The translations under genes and the position numbers were made by a program. Positions 7,106 to 15,160 of a DNA stretch of 33,019 bases are shown here, piece after piece. The notes under the pieces were generated by a model, which saw only the letters and a list, made by a program, of their open reading frames with translations, made no database searches and was not told the DNA's origin. Within the stretch, counting starts at the first letter, position 1, and each line of letters opens with the position of its first letter. Source of the stretch: Bacteroidales bacterium (GTDB lineage: Bacteria > Bacteroidota > Bacteroidia > Bacteroidales > UBA4181); the NCBI GenBank assembly GCA_028700615.1, contig JAQVSH010000002.1, positions 1-33,019 on the forward strand, written 5' to 3'.

Positions 7106-8278
7106 ATGATAAAAGTACTGGTTATTGACGACGAAAAAAGCATCAGGAATACCCTTAAAGAAATTTTAGAGTATGAAAATTGCGAAGTGGATGTGGCAGA
7201 AGACGGCTTCGCAGGGTTAGAGATGCTCTCCGGACAATCCTATGATGTAGTCCTATGCGACATAAAAATGCCCAAAATGGACGGGACCGAAGTTCTGACC
7301 AAAATTATGTCAACCCATCCCGAGATTTCTGTCGTGATGATCTCCGGACACGGAAACATTGATACCGCCGTGGATTGTATTAAGAAAGGGGCTTTTGATT
7401 TTATTGAAAAGCCGCTGGATCTTAACCGGTTACTGATTACGATCCGCAATGCCATGGAGAAATCCACTCTGGTCACCGAAACAAAAACCCTGAAAAGGAA
7501 AGTCGGAAAAGTGTATGAGATGATCGGAGAATCGGAAGCCATGAAAAAGGTCATGGATATGATTGACCGGGTGGCTCCAACGGAGGCTCGTGTACTGATC
7601 ACCGGCAACAACGGAACCGGCAAGGAACTGGTTGCAAGATGGTTGCACGAAAAAAGCCACAGGGCTTCAGGTCCTTTTATTGAAGTGAATTGTGCTGCAA
7701 TTCCGACAGAACTGATTGAAAGTGAATTATTCGGCCACGAAAAAGGCGCCTTTACCTCTGCAGTAAAAGACCGAAAAGGCAAATTTGAAGCAGCCATCGG
7801 AGGAACTCTTTTCCTGGATGAAATCGGAGATATGAGCCTTTCGGCTCAGGCAAAGGTGTTGCGGGCTTTGCAGGAAAATAAGATCTCCCGGGTGGGAAGT
7901 GAAAAAGATATTGACGTGGATGTGCGTGTAGTAGCGGCCACCAATAAGGATATTAAGAAAGAAATCGAAGCAGGTCGGTTTCGGGAAGATTTATACCACC
8001 GCCTGAGTGTTATCTTAATTCACGTACCTACACTCAACGAACGGATCGAGGATATACCCCTGCTTACGGCTTATTTTAACCGATTGATCTGCGGAGAATA
8101 CGGAATTCCTCATAAAACCTTTTCAGAAGATGCCATCGCTGAACTCCAAAAAATCGAATGGACCGGAAATATCCGGGAGTTTAGAAATGTACTGGAAAGA
8201 CTGATCATCCTTTGCGACAAAACCATTACGGGAAAAGATGTGCTGGATTTTGCCCAACCTATTTCTCAAAGAGGATAG
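7106..8278 (+). CDS. Sigma-54-type response regulator lacking a DNA-binding domain
   Basis: 390 residues. The receiver domain (about 1-120) has the acidic pair D8/D9, phosphoacceptor D52 (CDIKMPKMDG), S80 and K102. The AAA+ sigma-54 interaction domain (about 138-365) has Walker A GNNGTGKE (167-174), loop GAFTSA (214-219) in place of GAFTGA, Walker B GGTLFLDEIGD (232-242), the FREDLYHRL segment (292-300) and WTGNIREFRN (352-361). The protein ends about 30 residues later, with no Fis-type helix-turn-helix; NtrC-like regulators are usually 440-480 residues. It may therefore act from solution or by protein contact. No histidine kinase gene is adjacent. It diverges from fusA2 and converges on the biotin carrier gene, with a shared terminator. 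Confidence 0.95.
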   Translation: MIKVLVIDDEKSIRNTLKEILEYENCEVDVAEDGFAGLEMLSGQSYDVVLCDIKMPKMDGTEVLTKIMSTHPEISVVMISGHGNIDTAVDCIKKGAFDFIEKPLDLNRLLITIRNAMEKSTLVTETKTLKRKVGKVYEMIGESEAMKKVMDMIDRVAPTEARVLITGNNGTGKELVARWLHEKSHRASGPFIEVNCAAIPTELIESELFGHEKGAFTSAVKDRKGKFEAAIGGTLFLDEIGDMSLSAQAKVLRALQENKISRVGSEKDIDVDVRVVAATNKDIKKEIEAGRFREDLYHRLSVILIHVPTLNERIEDIPLLTAYFNRLICGEYGIPHKTFSEDAIAELQKIEWTGNIREFRNVLERLIILCDKTITGKDVLDFAQPISQRG

Positions 8279-8283
8279 CATAT

Positions 8284-8320
8284 AAAAAAGCTGCCATGAG
8301 AAATCACGACAGCTTTTTTT
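8284..8320. terminator. Bidirectional terminator between response regulator and biotin carrier genes
   Basis: AAAAAAGCTG (8284-8293) and CAGCTTTTTT (8310-8319) form a 10-bp inverted repeat with a 16-base loop. It is flanked by A on one side and T on the other, so it can work for both convergent genes. Confidence 0.8.
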
Positions 8321-8343
8321 AAATGTTCAAAAAGGGTATAAAA

Positions 8344-8799
8344 CTACCCGATAATTACCAAATTAGCACCTTCAAGAACCGCAGCTCCTTTGGAAACCAA
8401 TACTTCTTTGACTTCACCATCCCGATCGCAATTAATGATGTTTTCCATCTTCATGGCCTCGAGATTAAAGAGCCTATCCCCTATTTTCACTTTATCTCCC
8501 GGCTTGCAGTAGATATCCAGAATAACTCCGGGAAGAGGAGATTTTACCGGAGTACCGGGCATAGGAGTACCCGCAGGTTTAACCACAGGCATAGAAGGAG
8601 CCGGTGTGGAAGCAGCAGGATTACCAGGAGCGACAGCACTAACGGCAGGTTTAATCAGAGGAGCAGCCTTCTTGATTTGCTTGTTCATTTCAACAGTATA
8701 AGAAGTACCATTCACTTCGACCTGAGCAATGTTGTCCTCGACATTAGCAATTACGACCGTGTAATCCTTGCCATTGATTTTATATTTATATTCTTTCAT
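8344..8799 (-). CDS. mmdC: Biotin carboxyl carrier subunit of methylmalonyl-CoA decarboxylase
   Basis: 151 residues. Carries the CO2 group from the carboxyltransferase to the membrane decarboxylase on biotin bound to Lys117 in the classic EAMKMEN motif. The N-terminal 44 residues form a small domain seen in decarboxylase and propionyl-CoA carboxylase carriers. It is followed by a flexible Ala/Pro-rich linker (about 45-86) and the C-terminal biotinyl domain. The gene lies 27 bases after oadG in the mce-mmdA-oadG operon and is the last gene there; the beta subunit expected next is not in that place. A role in acetyl- or propionyl-CoA carboxylase is less likely because no biotin carboxylase gene is present. 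Confidence 0.93.
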   Translation of the reverse strand: MKEYKYKINGKDYTVVIANVEDNIAQVEVNGTSYTVEMNKQIKKAAPLIKPAVSAVAPGNPAASTPAPSMPVVKPAGTPMPGTPVKSPLPGVILDIYCKPGDKVKIGDRLFNLEAMKMENIINCDRDGEVKEVLVSKGAAVLEGANLVIIG

Positions 8800-8826
8800 A
8801 ACGAATAATTTTTAATTTTTGATTTA

Positions 8827-9288
8827 CTAACGATGAGGGGTTTGACGCAAACCGTATATTTTAGAGCTCCAGGGAGAATAAATTCTTGCCACCCGAAGAA
8901 TTGTTAACACGGTATTTTCGACATCATGTGATTCATCCTGAAATTGATGCATTGCCATACCAATGGCAGCAAAAACTTCTCCGGAATCAGCACTTTCAGT
9001 CACCCCCCCTGCAGGGACTTCTACATTCGGCTCTGATGTACTGACGGCCATATCCTTGGACTGACTTGCAGAAGCAGAACCCTTTCTAACATATTTAAAC
9101 AACAGATAGAGAACTATTAACGCAACAAGAACACCTATCACAGTCCCGGTCATATCTCCATTCTCAGCAACAGGTTCCGCGGCGGCAGCCTGATTGGCAA
9201 GCTCATCTGTCATCTGTGAAAAGGCATTAAGTGCAGAGCCTAAAAAGAAGACAGAGAATATTCCCTTCAAAAAAATATTTTTATTCAT
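8827..9288 (-). CDS. oadG: OadG-type gamma/delta membrane subunit of the sodium pump decarboxylase
   Basis: 153 residues with an N-terminal signal-like segment (about 1-25, ending AFSQ) and one strong membrane helix (about 47-68, GTVIGVLVALIVLYLLFKYV). A Ser/Glu-rich linker follows, then a conserved C-terminal stretch SPWSSKIYGLRQTPHR typical of Bacteroidota OadG-like proteins. In the oxaloacetate decarboxylase family this subunit holds the carboxyltransferase to the beta subunit in the membrane. It sits 54 bases after mmdA and 27 bases before the carrier gene. The family is poorly conserved; the assignment rests on the membrane topology, C-terminal motif and gene order. Confidence 0.82.
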   Translation of the reverse strand: MNKNIFLKGIFSVFFLGSALNAFSQMTDELANQAAAAEPVAENGDMTGTVIGVLVALIVLYLLFKYVRKGSASASQSKDMAVSTSEPNVEVPAGGVTESADSGEVFAAIGMAMHQFQDESHDVENTVLTILRVARIYSPWSSKIYGLRQTPHR

Positions 9289-9342
9289 CCGTATAATATT
9301 TAATTTAACAATGATACATCATAACAAAAATGAATAATTCTG

Positions 9343-10896
9343 TTACAAAGGAAGATTATCATGTTTTTTGGCAGGGTTAGACAATTTTTTAGTGGCCAAT
9401 TGCTGCAATGCCCGAATAATGCGGAAACGGGTATTACGAGGTTCAATCACATCGTCAATATATCCGTATTTAGCTGCATTGTATGGATTGGCAAAGGCTT
9501 CGGTATATTGTTGTTCTTTTTCAGCAGCACAGCCTTTGGGATCTTGGGATGCAGCAATTTCTTTGCTGTACAGTACCTCAATCGCTCCGGAAGCTCCCAT
9601 AACGGCAATCTCAGCAGAAGGCCATGCATAGTTGATATCCCCGCGAAGATGTTTTGAACTCATCACACAATAAGCTCCACCATATGACTTACGCAAGGTA
9701 ACGGTAACTTTGGGAACAGTAGCTTCTCCGTAGGCATACAGAAGTTTCGCCCCATGAAGAATAATTCCGCCATATTCCTGCTGGGTTCCCGGAAGAAATC
9801 CCGGAACATCCACCAAAGTAACCAAAGGAATATTAAAAGCATCACAGAAACGGACAAAACGAGCCGCCTTTCTGGAAGAGTTAATATCTAAAACGCCGGC
9901 AAGATACTTGGGCTGATTGGCCACAATACCCACAGACATTCCGTTGAAACGGGCAAATCCGACAATAATATTGGGGGCATAGGTTTTGTGAACTTCCAGA
10001 AATTCTCCATTATCCACAATAGATCCTATGATATCATACATATCATAAGGTTTATTTGGACTATCAGGAATCAGGTCATTCAAAGCATCTTCCAGACGAT
10101 CCACAGGATCATTGCATTCGATCGCAGGAGCTTCTTCCAGATTATTGGAAGGCAAATAACTCAAAAGTTTGCGAATCAGGAGAAGTCCATCTTCTTCTGT
10201 TTCTGCAGCAAAATGGGATACACCAGACTTGGTGGAGTGAATACTGGCTCCGCCCAGTTGTTCCTGGGTTACGTCTTCTCCGGTTACAGCTTTGACAACT
10301 TTAGGACCGGTAAGGAACATATAGCTGGTTCCTTTCAGCATAATATTAAAGTCAGTCAGTGCAGGAGAGTATACAGCACCTCCGGCACAAGGACCAAAAA
10401 TGGCGGAAATCTGGGGGATCACACCTGAAGCCAGAATATTTCTCTGGAAAATCTCGGCATAACCTGCCAGCGCGTTTACACCTTCCTGAATACGAGCGCC
10501 TCCGGAATCATTGATACCGATCATAGGAGCACCCATCTTCATAGCCTGATCCAACACTTTACAAATCTTCAAAGCCATAGTTTCAGACAAAGACCCTCCA
10601 AAAATGGTAAAGTCCTGTGCATATATATAAACTAACCGTCCGTCAATCGTACCGTATCCTGTAACAACACCGTCTCCGAAATATTTTTCTTTTTCCAGAC
10701 CAAAATTGGTACAACGATGTTCTACAAACATATCAAATTCTTCAAAGCTACCTTCATCAAGCAACATGGCAATCCGTTCTCTGGCAGTATATTTGCCTTT
10801 TTTATGCTGTGATTCAATTCGCTTTTCTCCTCCCCCCAAACGGGCTTTTTCCCGCATTGTGGTAAGTTGTTTTACTTTCTCAAGCTGACTACTCAT
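9343..10896 (-). CDS. mmdA: Methylmalonyl-CoA decarboxylase / propionyl-CoA carboxylase carboxyltransferase subunit
   Basis: 517 residues, the usual length for this biotin-dependent carboxyltransferase. Two crotonase-like halves are visible. The N-terminal half has the oxyanion loops INDSGGARIQEGV and FGPCAGGAVYSPALTDF. The C-terminal half has VDVPGFLPGTQQEYGGII, RKSYGGAYCVM and AEIAVMGASGA. The enzyme moves the carboxyl group of methylmalonyl-CoA to biotin, giving propionyl-CoA. With the epimerase upstream and the OadG/biotin subunits downstream it forms the succinate-to-propionate branch coupled to a Na+ pump. ATG at 10896 gives a family-typical N-terminus (MSSQLEKVKQL). It is 36 bases downstream of mce. 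Confidence 0.96.
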   Translation of the reverse strand: MSSQLEKVKQLTTMREKARLGGGEKRIESQHKKGKYTARERIAMLLDEGSFEEFDMFVEHRCTNFGLEKEKYFGDGVVTGYGTIDGRLVYIYAQDFTIFGGSLSETMALKICKVLDQAMKMGAPMIGINDSGGARIQEGVNALAGYAEIFQRNILASGVIPQISAIFGPCAGGAVYSPALTDFNIMLKGTSYMFLTGPKVVKAVTGEDVTQEQLGGASIHSTKSGVSHFAAETEEDGLLLIRKLLSYLPSNNLEEAPAIECNDPVDRLEDALNDLIPDSPNKPYDMYDIIGSIVDNGEFLEVHKTYAPNIIVGFARFNGMSVGIVANQPKYLAGVLDINSSRKAARFVRFCDAFNIPLVTLVDVPGFLPGTQQEYGGIILHGAKLLYAYGEATVPKVTVTLRKSYGGAYCVMSSKHLRGDINYAWPSAEIAVMGASGAIEVLYSKEIAASQDPKGCAAEKEQQYTEAFANPYNAAKYGYIDDVIEPRNTRFRIIRALQQLATKKLSNPAKKHDNLPL

Positions 10897-10932
10897 AATA
10901 ACTGTTATTGGTGACTATTAATGAATAAGAAA

Positions 10933-11334
10933 TTATTTTTCACAAAGTTCTGTCAGAACCCCCATCGTGGATTTGGGATGAAGGAACGCAATATTTAATC
11001 CTTCAGCGCCTTTACGGGGAGCCTGATCTATGAGCCGGACTCCTTTTTCAGCGGCTTCATTCAGCGCTGACTGGACTCCTTCGGTAGCGAAAGCCACATG
11101 ATGGACTCCCTCTCCTTTTTTCTCCAAAAATTTACCAATAGGACCTTCCGGATCTGTAGATTCCAACAATTCGATTTTGGTCTGTCCTACCATAAAAAAT
11201 GCTGTTTTTACTTTTTGATCGGCCACTTCCTCCACGCTATAACATTTTAAGCCCAATACTCCTTCATAATAGGGGATAGCTTTTTCAAGAGATTCAACCG
11301 CAATGCCGATGTGTTCAATATGTGATATTTTCAT
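10933..11334 (-). CDS. mce: Methylmalonyl-CoA epimerase
   Basis: 133-residue VOC-fold enzyme that interconverts (R)- and (S)-methylmalonyl-CoA. The N-terminal HIEHIGIAV (His8 ligand), the GEGVHHVAF motif (His79) and the C-terminal LTELCEK (Glu129) fit the metal ligands of the family, and the length is typical. It is the first gene of the mce-mmdA-oadG-biotin carrier operon, which fits its place between methylmalonyl-CoA mutase and the decarboxylase. A TAnnTTTG box lies about 100 bases upstream. No mutase gene is in the window. Confidence 0.96.
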   Translation of the reverse strand: MKISHIEHIGIAVESLEKAIPYYEGVLGLKCYSVEEVADQKVKTAFFMVGQTKIELLESTDPEGPIGKFLEKKGEGVHHVAFATEGVQSALNEAAEKGVRLIDQAPRKGAEGLNIAFLHPKSTMGVLTELCEK

Positions 11335-11434
11335 TTTATGTTAATTAAAAAAACATTGTTTCCGAAAAAGAGAAGCACTCTTTCCCGACCTTATCACCGT
11401 AGAAAGAGAGTACATATACCGAAAAAATGAAGAG

Positions 11435-11442
11435 CAAAGGTA
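11435..11442 (-). promoter_or_regulatory. Possible -7 box of the mce-mmdA operon
   Basis: The minus strand reads TACCTTTG at 11442-11435, a perfect TAnnTTTG match about 100 bases upstream of mce, in the 255-base divergent intergenic region 11335-11589. No clear -33 TTTG accompanies it. The rest of that region is AT-rich and shows no hairpin or gene that I can support. Confidence 0.4.
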
Positions 11443-11589
11443 TGAAAATAAATAATGCGCTGTATCTTTTCTTCTCTTTCGCGCAGAATATTTTGCATGT
11501 TATCGGGCAGTTTATATATTATAGTATTTTTTAGTACTTTTACTTATGCTTATTATTTTATATTTTATATCAACTTCAAATACTACACA

Positions 11590-12963
11590 ATGAGAAACAC
11601 ACTTAACAGACGTCAGTTCCTGTCCAGTGCCGCAATTATTGGTGCAGCGGGCGCTACCGGAGCCGGGTCTCTGCTTACTTCATGCAGCGGAGGATCCAAA
11701 ACTCAGGAGTTAATTCCTTTGAAACCTGCCGATCAATTGTATATTCCCACCCTTACGGATAAAGCCGCAGAGGGTAAACCTCTCCGTGCCGGCATCATCG
11801 GTTGCGGCGGACGCGGATCGGGAGCCACCATGAACTTTCTTGCAGCTGCTGACAACCTGACCATTTCTGCCCTTTGCGATACTTTTCAGGATAAACTAGA
11901 CAATTTGAAGGGTCAGTTAAAAGAAAAGAAAGGGATTGAAGTACCAGATGCCAATTGTTTTGTAGGGTTCGATGGCTTTCAGAAACTCATTGATTGCCCT
12001 GATGTGGATGTCGTGATCATGGCAACGCCTCCGGTATTCCGTCCCCTCCATTTTAAAGCCTGTGTGGATGCAGGAAAACATTGTTTTATTGAAAAACCGA
12101 TTGCTGTTGACCCGGTCGGGGCCCGCATTATCCTCACTGCTGCCAAACAAGCCGAAGCCAAAGGTCTTTGCGTTGTCACCGGAACCCAGCGTCATCACCA
12201 AAGATCTTATGTAGAAGCTTACAAACAGGTTCAGAGCGGATTGATCGGAGAACTTACCGGAGCCAATGTGTACTGGAATCAGAATATGTTATGGTATCGT
12301 ACCAAAGAAGCGGCATGGACCAATATGGAATGGATGATCCGCGACTGGGTCAACTGGACCTGGCTTTCAGGAGACCACATTGTGGAACAACACGTTCACA
12401 ATATTGACGTTTTCACATGGTTCTCCGGGAAGAAGCCCATTAAGGCGGTGGCTTTCGGATCTCGTCAACGTCGTCTCACCGGAAATCAGTACGATAATTT
12501 CAGTGTCGATTTCACTTATGAAGGAGGTATTCATGTTCACAGCATGTGTCGTCAGATTGACGGATGTGCCGGAAACGTATCCGAATTTATTCAGGGATCA
12601 AAAGGTTCCTTCGACAGCAGCGATATGACCATCCGCGATCTTGCCGGAAATATCCTGTGGCAATATGATAAAGAAACTGAAAAACAATTTCAGCAAAATG
12701 ATCCTTATACTCTGGAACATGTAAACTGGATCACCCATATCAGAAGCGGACAACCGATATGTCAGGCTGAAGAAACCGCCAATTCCTGTATTGCCGCAGT
12801 CATGGGGAGAGAATCTGCATACACCGGTAAAGAAGTTACCTGGGATGAAATGATGAGTTCAACCATGGACCTGATGCCTGCAGAACTGGCTATGGACAAT
12901 TCCATTGATCCGGCGTCCTTCAAAGTACCGGTTCCGGGTTCTGAGCCAAAAGCAAAGGCTTGA
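11590..12963 (+). CDS. Gfo/Idh/MocA family oxidoreductase, Tat-exported lipoprotein
   Basis: 457 residues from ATG at 11590. The N-terminus has a twin-arginine motif (NRRQFL), a hydrophobic stretch and a lipobox-like LLTSC, suggesting Tat export and lipid anchoring. The NAD(P)-binding fold begins near AGIIGCGGRGSGA and carries the EKPIAVDP motif of the family. The C-terminal domain has GDHIVEQHVHNIDVFTW, which supplies the usual active-site histidines. Members act on sugars or sugar derivatives with a tightly held nicotinamide cofactor; the substrate is not evident. It does not show the sequence hallmarks I know for GH109. The in-frame extension to 11455 is rejected because it is AT-rich and would bury the Tat signal. 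A strong terminator follows. Confidence 0.9.
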   Translation: MRNTLNRRQFLSSAAIIGAAGATGAGSLLTSCSGGSKTQELIPLKPADQLYIPTLTDKAAEGKPLRAGIIGCGGRGSGATMNFLAAADNLTISALCDTFQDKLDNLKGQLKEKKGIEVPDANCFVGFDGFQKLIDCPDVDVVIMATPPVFRPLHFKACVDAGKHCFIEKPIAVDPVGARIILTAAKQAEAKGLCVVTGTQRHHQRSYVEAYKQVQSGLIGELTGANVYWNQNMLWYRTKEAAWTNMEWMIRDWVNWTWLSGDHIVEQHVHNIDVFTWFSGKKPIKAVAFGSRQRRLTGNQYDNFSVDFTYEGGIHVHSMCRQIDGCAGNVSEFIQGSKGSFDSSDMTIRDLAGNILWQYDKETEKQFQQNDPYTLEHVNWITHIRSGQPICQAEETANSCIAAVMGRESAYTGKEVTWDEMMSSTMDLMPAELAMDNSIDPASFKVPVPGSEPKAKA

Positions 12964-12981
12964 TCTTTAATCTACACATAC

Positions 12982-13018
12982 AAACAAAGCGGTCCGGAAT
13001 TCCGGACCGCTTTGTTTT
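12982..13018. terminator. Bidirectional terminator, 36-base perfect palindrome
   Basis: Bases 12982-13017 form one perfect palindrome (18-bp arms centred on GGAATTCC) between the oxidoreductase gene and miaB, which converge. T runs flank the stem on each strand. Its right end overlaps the miaB stop codon (13017-13019). Confidence 0.93.
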
Positions 13019-14345
13019 ATCTTACAACCTTTCCCAGCAAGGTCGCCGGAGTAGATCCGGTCACCAGCACACGGACATAATCTCCTGCATGGTATTGTTC
13101 ACGGGGAAAAACAACTACCCTGTTTTGTGAGGTCCTTCCGAAAAGTTCTTCCCGGGATCTTTTGGAAAACCCCTCAGCCAACACTTCCACTGTTTTTCCA
13201 AGGTCTTGTTTCTTGACTTCTGCTGAGATTATACTCTGAAGATCAATAATCTCCTGCAATCTTCTGCCCTTGACTTCTTCGGGAATATCGTCCTTGTAAT
13301 GTCTGGAAGCATAGGTTTTAGGCCGTTCGGAATATTTAAACATAAATGCCAGGTCATACCTTACCTCTTTCATTAATGAAAGGGTCTCCTGATGTTCCTC
13401 TTCCGTTTCTCCGCAAAATCCGGCAATCAGATCCGTGGACAGAGTCGCTTCCGGCAAAATGCGGCGGATAGAAGCTATTTTGTCCAGATACCATTCCCGG
13501 GTATATTCTCTTTTCATTCTTTGCAGGACGGCCGAGCTTCCCGACTGCACCGGCAAATGAATACTTTTACAGATATTGTCATAACGAGCCATCGCATGTA
13601 GCACCTCTTCACTCATGTCCTTAGGATGAGATGTTGAGAAGCGAACCCTCAGCAGAGGATTGATTTCGGCTACCCGACTCAGGAGTTGGGCAAAAGAAAC
13701 CCCGTTCCAATCATAAGAATCTACATTTTGACCGAGCAGAGTCACTTCTTTATAACCCATATCTGACAATTCCTGAACCTCACGAAGAATCGTACCGGCA
13801 TCCCTGCTTCTTTCTCCTCCGCGGGTATAGGGGACAATACAATAAGCGCACATATTGTTACAACCCCGCATAATGGAAACAAAAGAAGAAACCTTATTCT
13901 TGTCAAGGCGGACAGGGCTGATGTCGGCATAGGTTTCCTCCATGGAAAGCAACACATTCATGGCCTGTTGTCCGGATCCCGCGGTTCTGAGAAGATTGGG
14001 GAGATCCCGGTAAGCATCGGGGCCTGCCACCAGATCAAGAGATTTTACTTCCTCCAGCAGTTTTTCTTTAAGCCGCTCGGCCATACATCCGATAATGCCT
14101 ATCAATAATTGAGGCCGTTTCTTTTTCTCCTGACGGAAAACATCCAGCCGGTTGCGGATTTTTTGTTCGGCATTATCCCGGATGGCACAGGTATTGATGA
14201 GGATCAGGTCGGCTTGTCCATAGGAATGAACAGTAACATATCCGGCATCCTTAAGAATAGAAGCAACCACCTCGCTGTCACTGACATTCATCTGACAGCC
14301 ATAGGTTTCTATATAAACCTTTAAAGAAGTATCCAGTTTAATCAT
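13017..14345 (-). CDS. miaB: tRNA-2-methylthio-N6-dimethylallyladenosine synthase
   Basis: 442-residue radical SAM methylthiotransferase that adds the 2-methylthio group to i6A37 of tRNA. The N-terminal UPF0004 domain supplies the auxiliary cluster cysteines C17 (YGCQMN), C53 (NTCAIRDNA) and C87 (IIGCMAER). The radical SAM motif is GCNNMCAYC (C162, C166, C169) followed by IVPYTRGGERSR, which is closer to MiaB than to MtaB or RimO. A TRAM domain occupies about the last 65 residues. The start overlaps the xseB stop by 8 bases, so the two are translationally linked. A palindromic terminator touches its stop codon. Confidence 0.98.
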   Translation of the reverse strand: MIKLDTSLKVYIETYGCQMNVSDSEVVASILKDAGYVTVHSYGQADLILINTCAIRDNAEQKIRNRLDVFRQEKKKRPQLLIGIIGCMAERLKEKLLEEVKSLDLVAGPDAYRDLPNLLRTAGSGQQAMNVLLSMEETYADISPVRLDKNKVSSFVSIMRGCNNMCAYCIVPYTRGGERSRDAGTILREVQELSDMGYKEVTLLGQNVDSYDWNGVSFAQLLSRVAEINPLLRVRFSTSHPKDMSEEVLHAMARYDNICKSIHLPVQSGSSAVLQRMKREYTREWYLDKIASIRRILPEATLSTDLIAGFCGETEEEHQETLSLMKEVRYDLAFMFKYSERPKTYASRHYKDDIPEEVKGRRLQEIIDLQSIISAEVKKQDLGKTVEVLAEGFSKRSREELFGRTSQNRVVVFPREQYHAGDYVRVLVTGSTPATLLGKVVR

Positions 14346-14538
14346 TCATCTGATCCATAATATGCTGCACTTTTTCCTGAGCCGTGCGTAATTTATCTTT
14401 ACAATGCTGCAAGAGCTCGGTAACCCTCTTGGCTTTCAGAGAAAGATCATCTACATCCGGTTCTCCGGATTCCATTTCCCGCAGGATGGATTCCATCTCT
14501 GTCAGGGCCTGCTGATAGGTCATGTCCTTTACTTCCAT
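14338..14538 (-). CDS. xseB: Exodeoxyribonuclease VII small subunit
   Basis: 66 residues, the usual size of XseB. The core MTYQQALTEMESILREMESGEPDVDDLSLK maps to the conserved helix-turn-helix that assembles around XseA, with E(M)ESGE.D.D.L as signature (written here as spaced residues 25-33). A second Met at residue 6 is an equally good start. The large-subunit gene xseA is not in the window, so the holoenzyme must be assembled from a distant locus. It is in the recQ to miaB run and overlaps miaB by 8 bases. Confidence 0.92.
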   Translation of the reverse strand: MEVKDMTYQQALTEMESILREMESGEPDVDDLSLKAKRVTELLQHCKDKLRTAQEKVQHIMDQMND

Positions 14539-14571
14539 ATTTACAGGTATTTATAAGAATTCAACAGAGAA

Positions 14572-15150
14572 CTATTGTTCTACCGAAAGCAATTTTTTAT
14601 ATATCTGAAGGCAAATCCATGCATCTGTAGCAGCATAACGTTTTTGGGTTTCCAACAACTCAGGAGATTCCCAATTGGACAATTGTTGTGATTTGGAGAT
14701 ACGATGACCCAGAATAATCCCGGAAAGTTTAGAAAGTCCCTTACTCTCAATACCATAAGATTTAACAAAATCCTGCAAATCAAGAAATCCGGCGGCACGA
14801 AAAGGAGTAATTTTTCTAAGAATATCTATATCATGCTTAATCGCCACCCCAACTTTCAACACAGAAGCATCTGCCAAAAGATCGGCAAGAGACTGGGGAA
14901 TTCCGGTTTTATGAATGCGAAACAAAAAAACCTCTTGATCAACAGCGAGTTGCAGAAGAGAAACCTGATAGGTCAACCCTTTGGTAAAAGCAGGACGGGT
15001 CTCCGTATCAAACCCCAGCACGGTATATTTTCTTAAACGCTGAACCATTTCATCAACCTGCTCCGCACGATCAACGACAACAACGGTTTGATCAAATTGG
15101 AGCAGCGGTAAATCCTGTAAATCTTCTTTAGAAAGAACCGGTATAAACAT
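14572..15150 (-). CDS. 3'-5' exonuclease, RNase D/WRN exonuclease type
   Basis: 192 residues from ATG at 15150. A DEDD exonuclease fold is visible: Exo I GFDTETRP (D and E), Exo II KHDIDIL with the metal-binding Asp, and Exo III YAATDAW (YxxxD, the DEDDy type). There is no HRDC domain, so it is smaller than RNase D and resembles stand-alone WRN-exonuclease-like proteins acting on DNA or RNA 3' ends. The longer reading to 15216 would overlap the upstream gene by 56 bases and add a Lys-rich tail unlike the family, so it is not used. It lies 10 bases after the DUF5063-like gene and two genes downstream of recQ, suggesting a joint repair role. Confidence 0.9.
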   Translation of the reverse strand: MFIPVLSKEDLQDLPLLQFDQTVVVVDRAEQVDEMVQRLRKYTVLGFDTETRPAFTKGLTYQVSLLQLAVDQEVFLFRIHKTGIPQSLADLLADASVLKVGVAIKHDIDILRKITPFRAAGFLDLQDFVKSYGIESKGLSKLSGIILGHRISKSQQLSNWESPELLETQKRYAATDAWICLQIYKKLLSVEQ

Positions 15151-15160
15151 TATGTCAAAA

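Noticed and set aside
7240..7797. 185-codon minus-strand frame inside the response regulator gene
   Set aside because: Antisense to well-conserved receiver and AAA+ motifs; low-complexity Ser-rich translation.
11455..11589. 45-residue extension of the Tat oxidoreductase
   Set aside because: AT-rich, Tyr/Phe-rich translation that would bury the twin-arginine signal; ATG at 11590 gives a normal Tat N-terminus.
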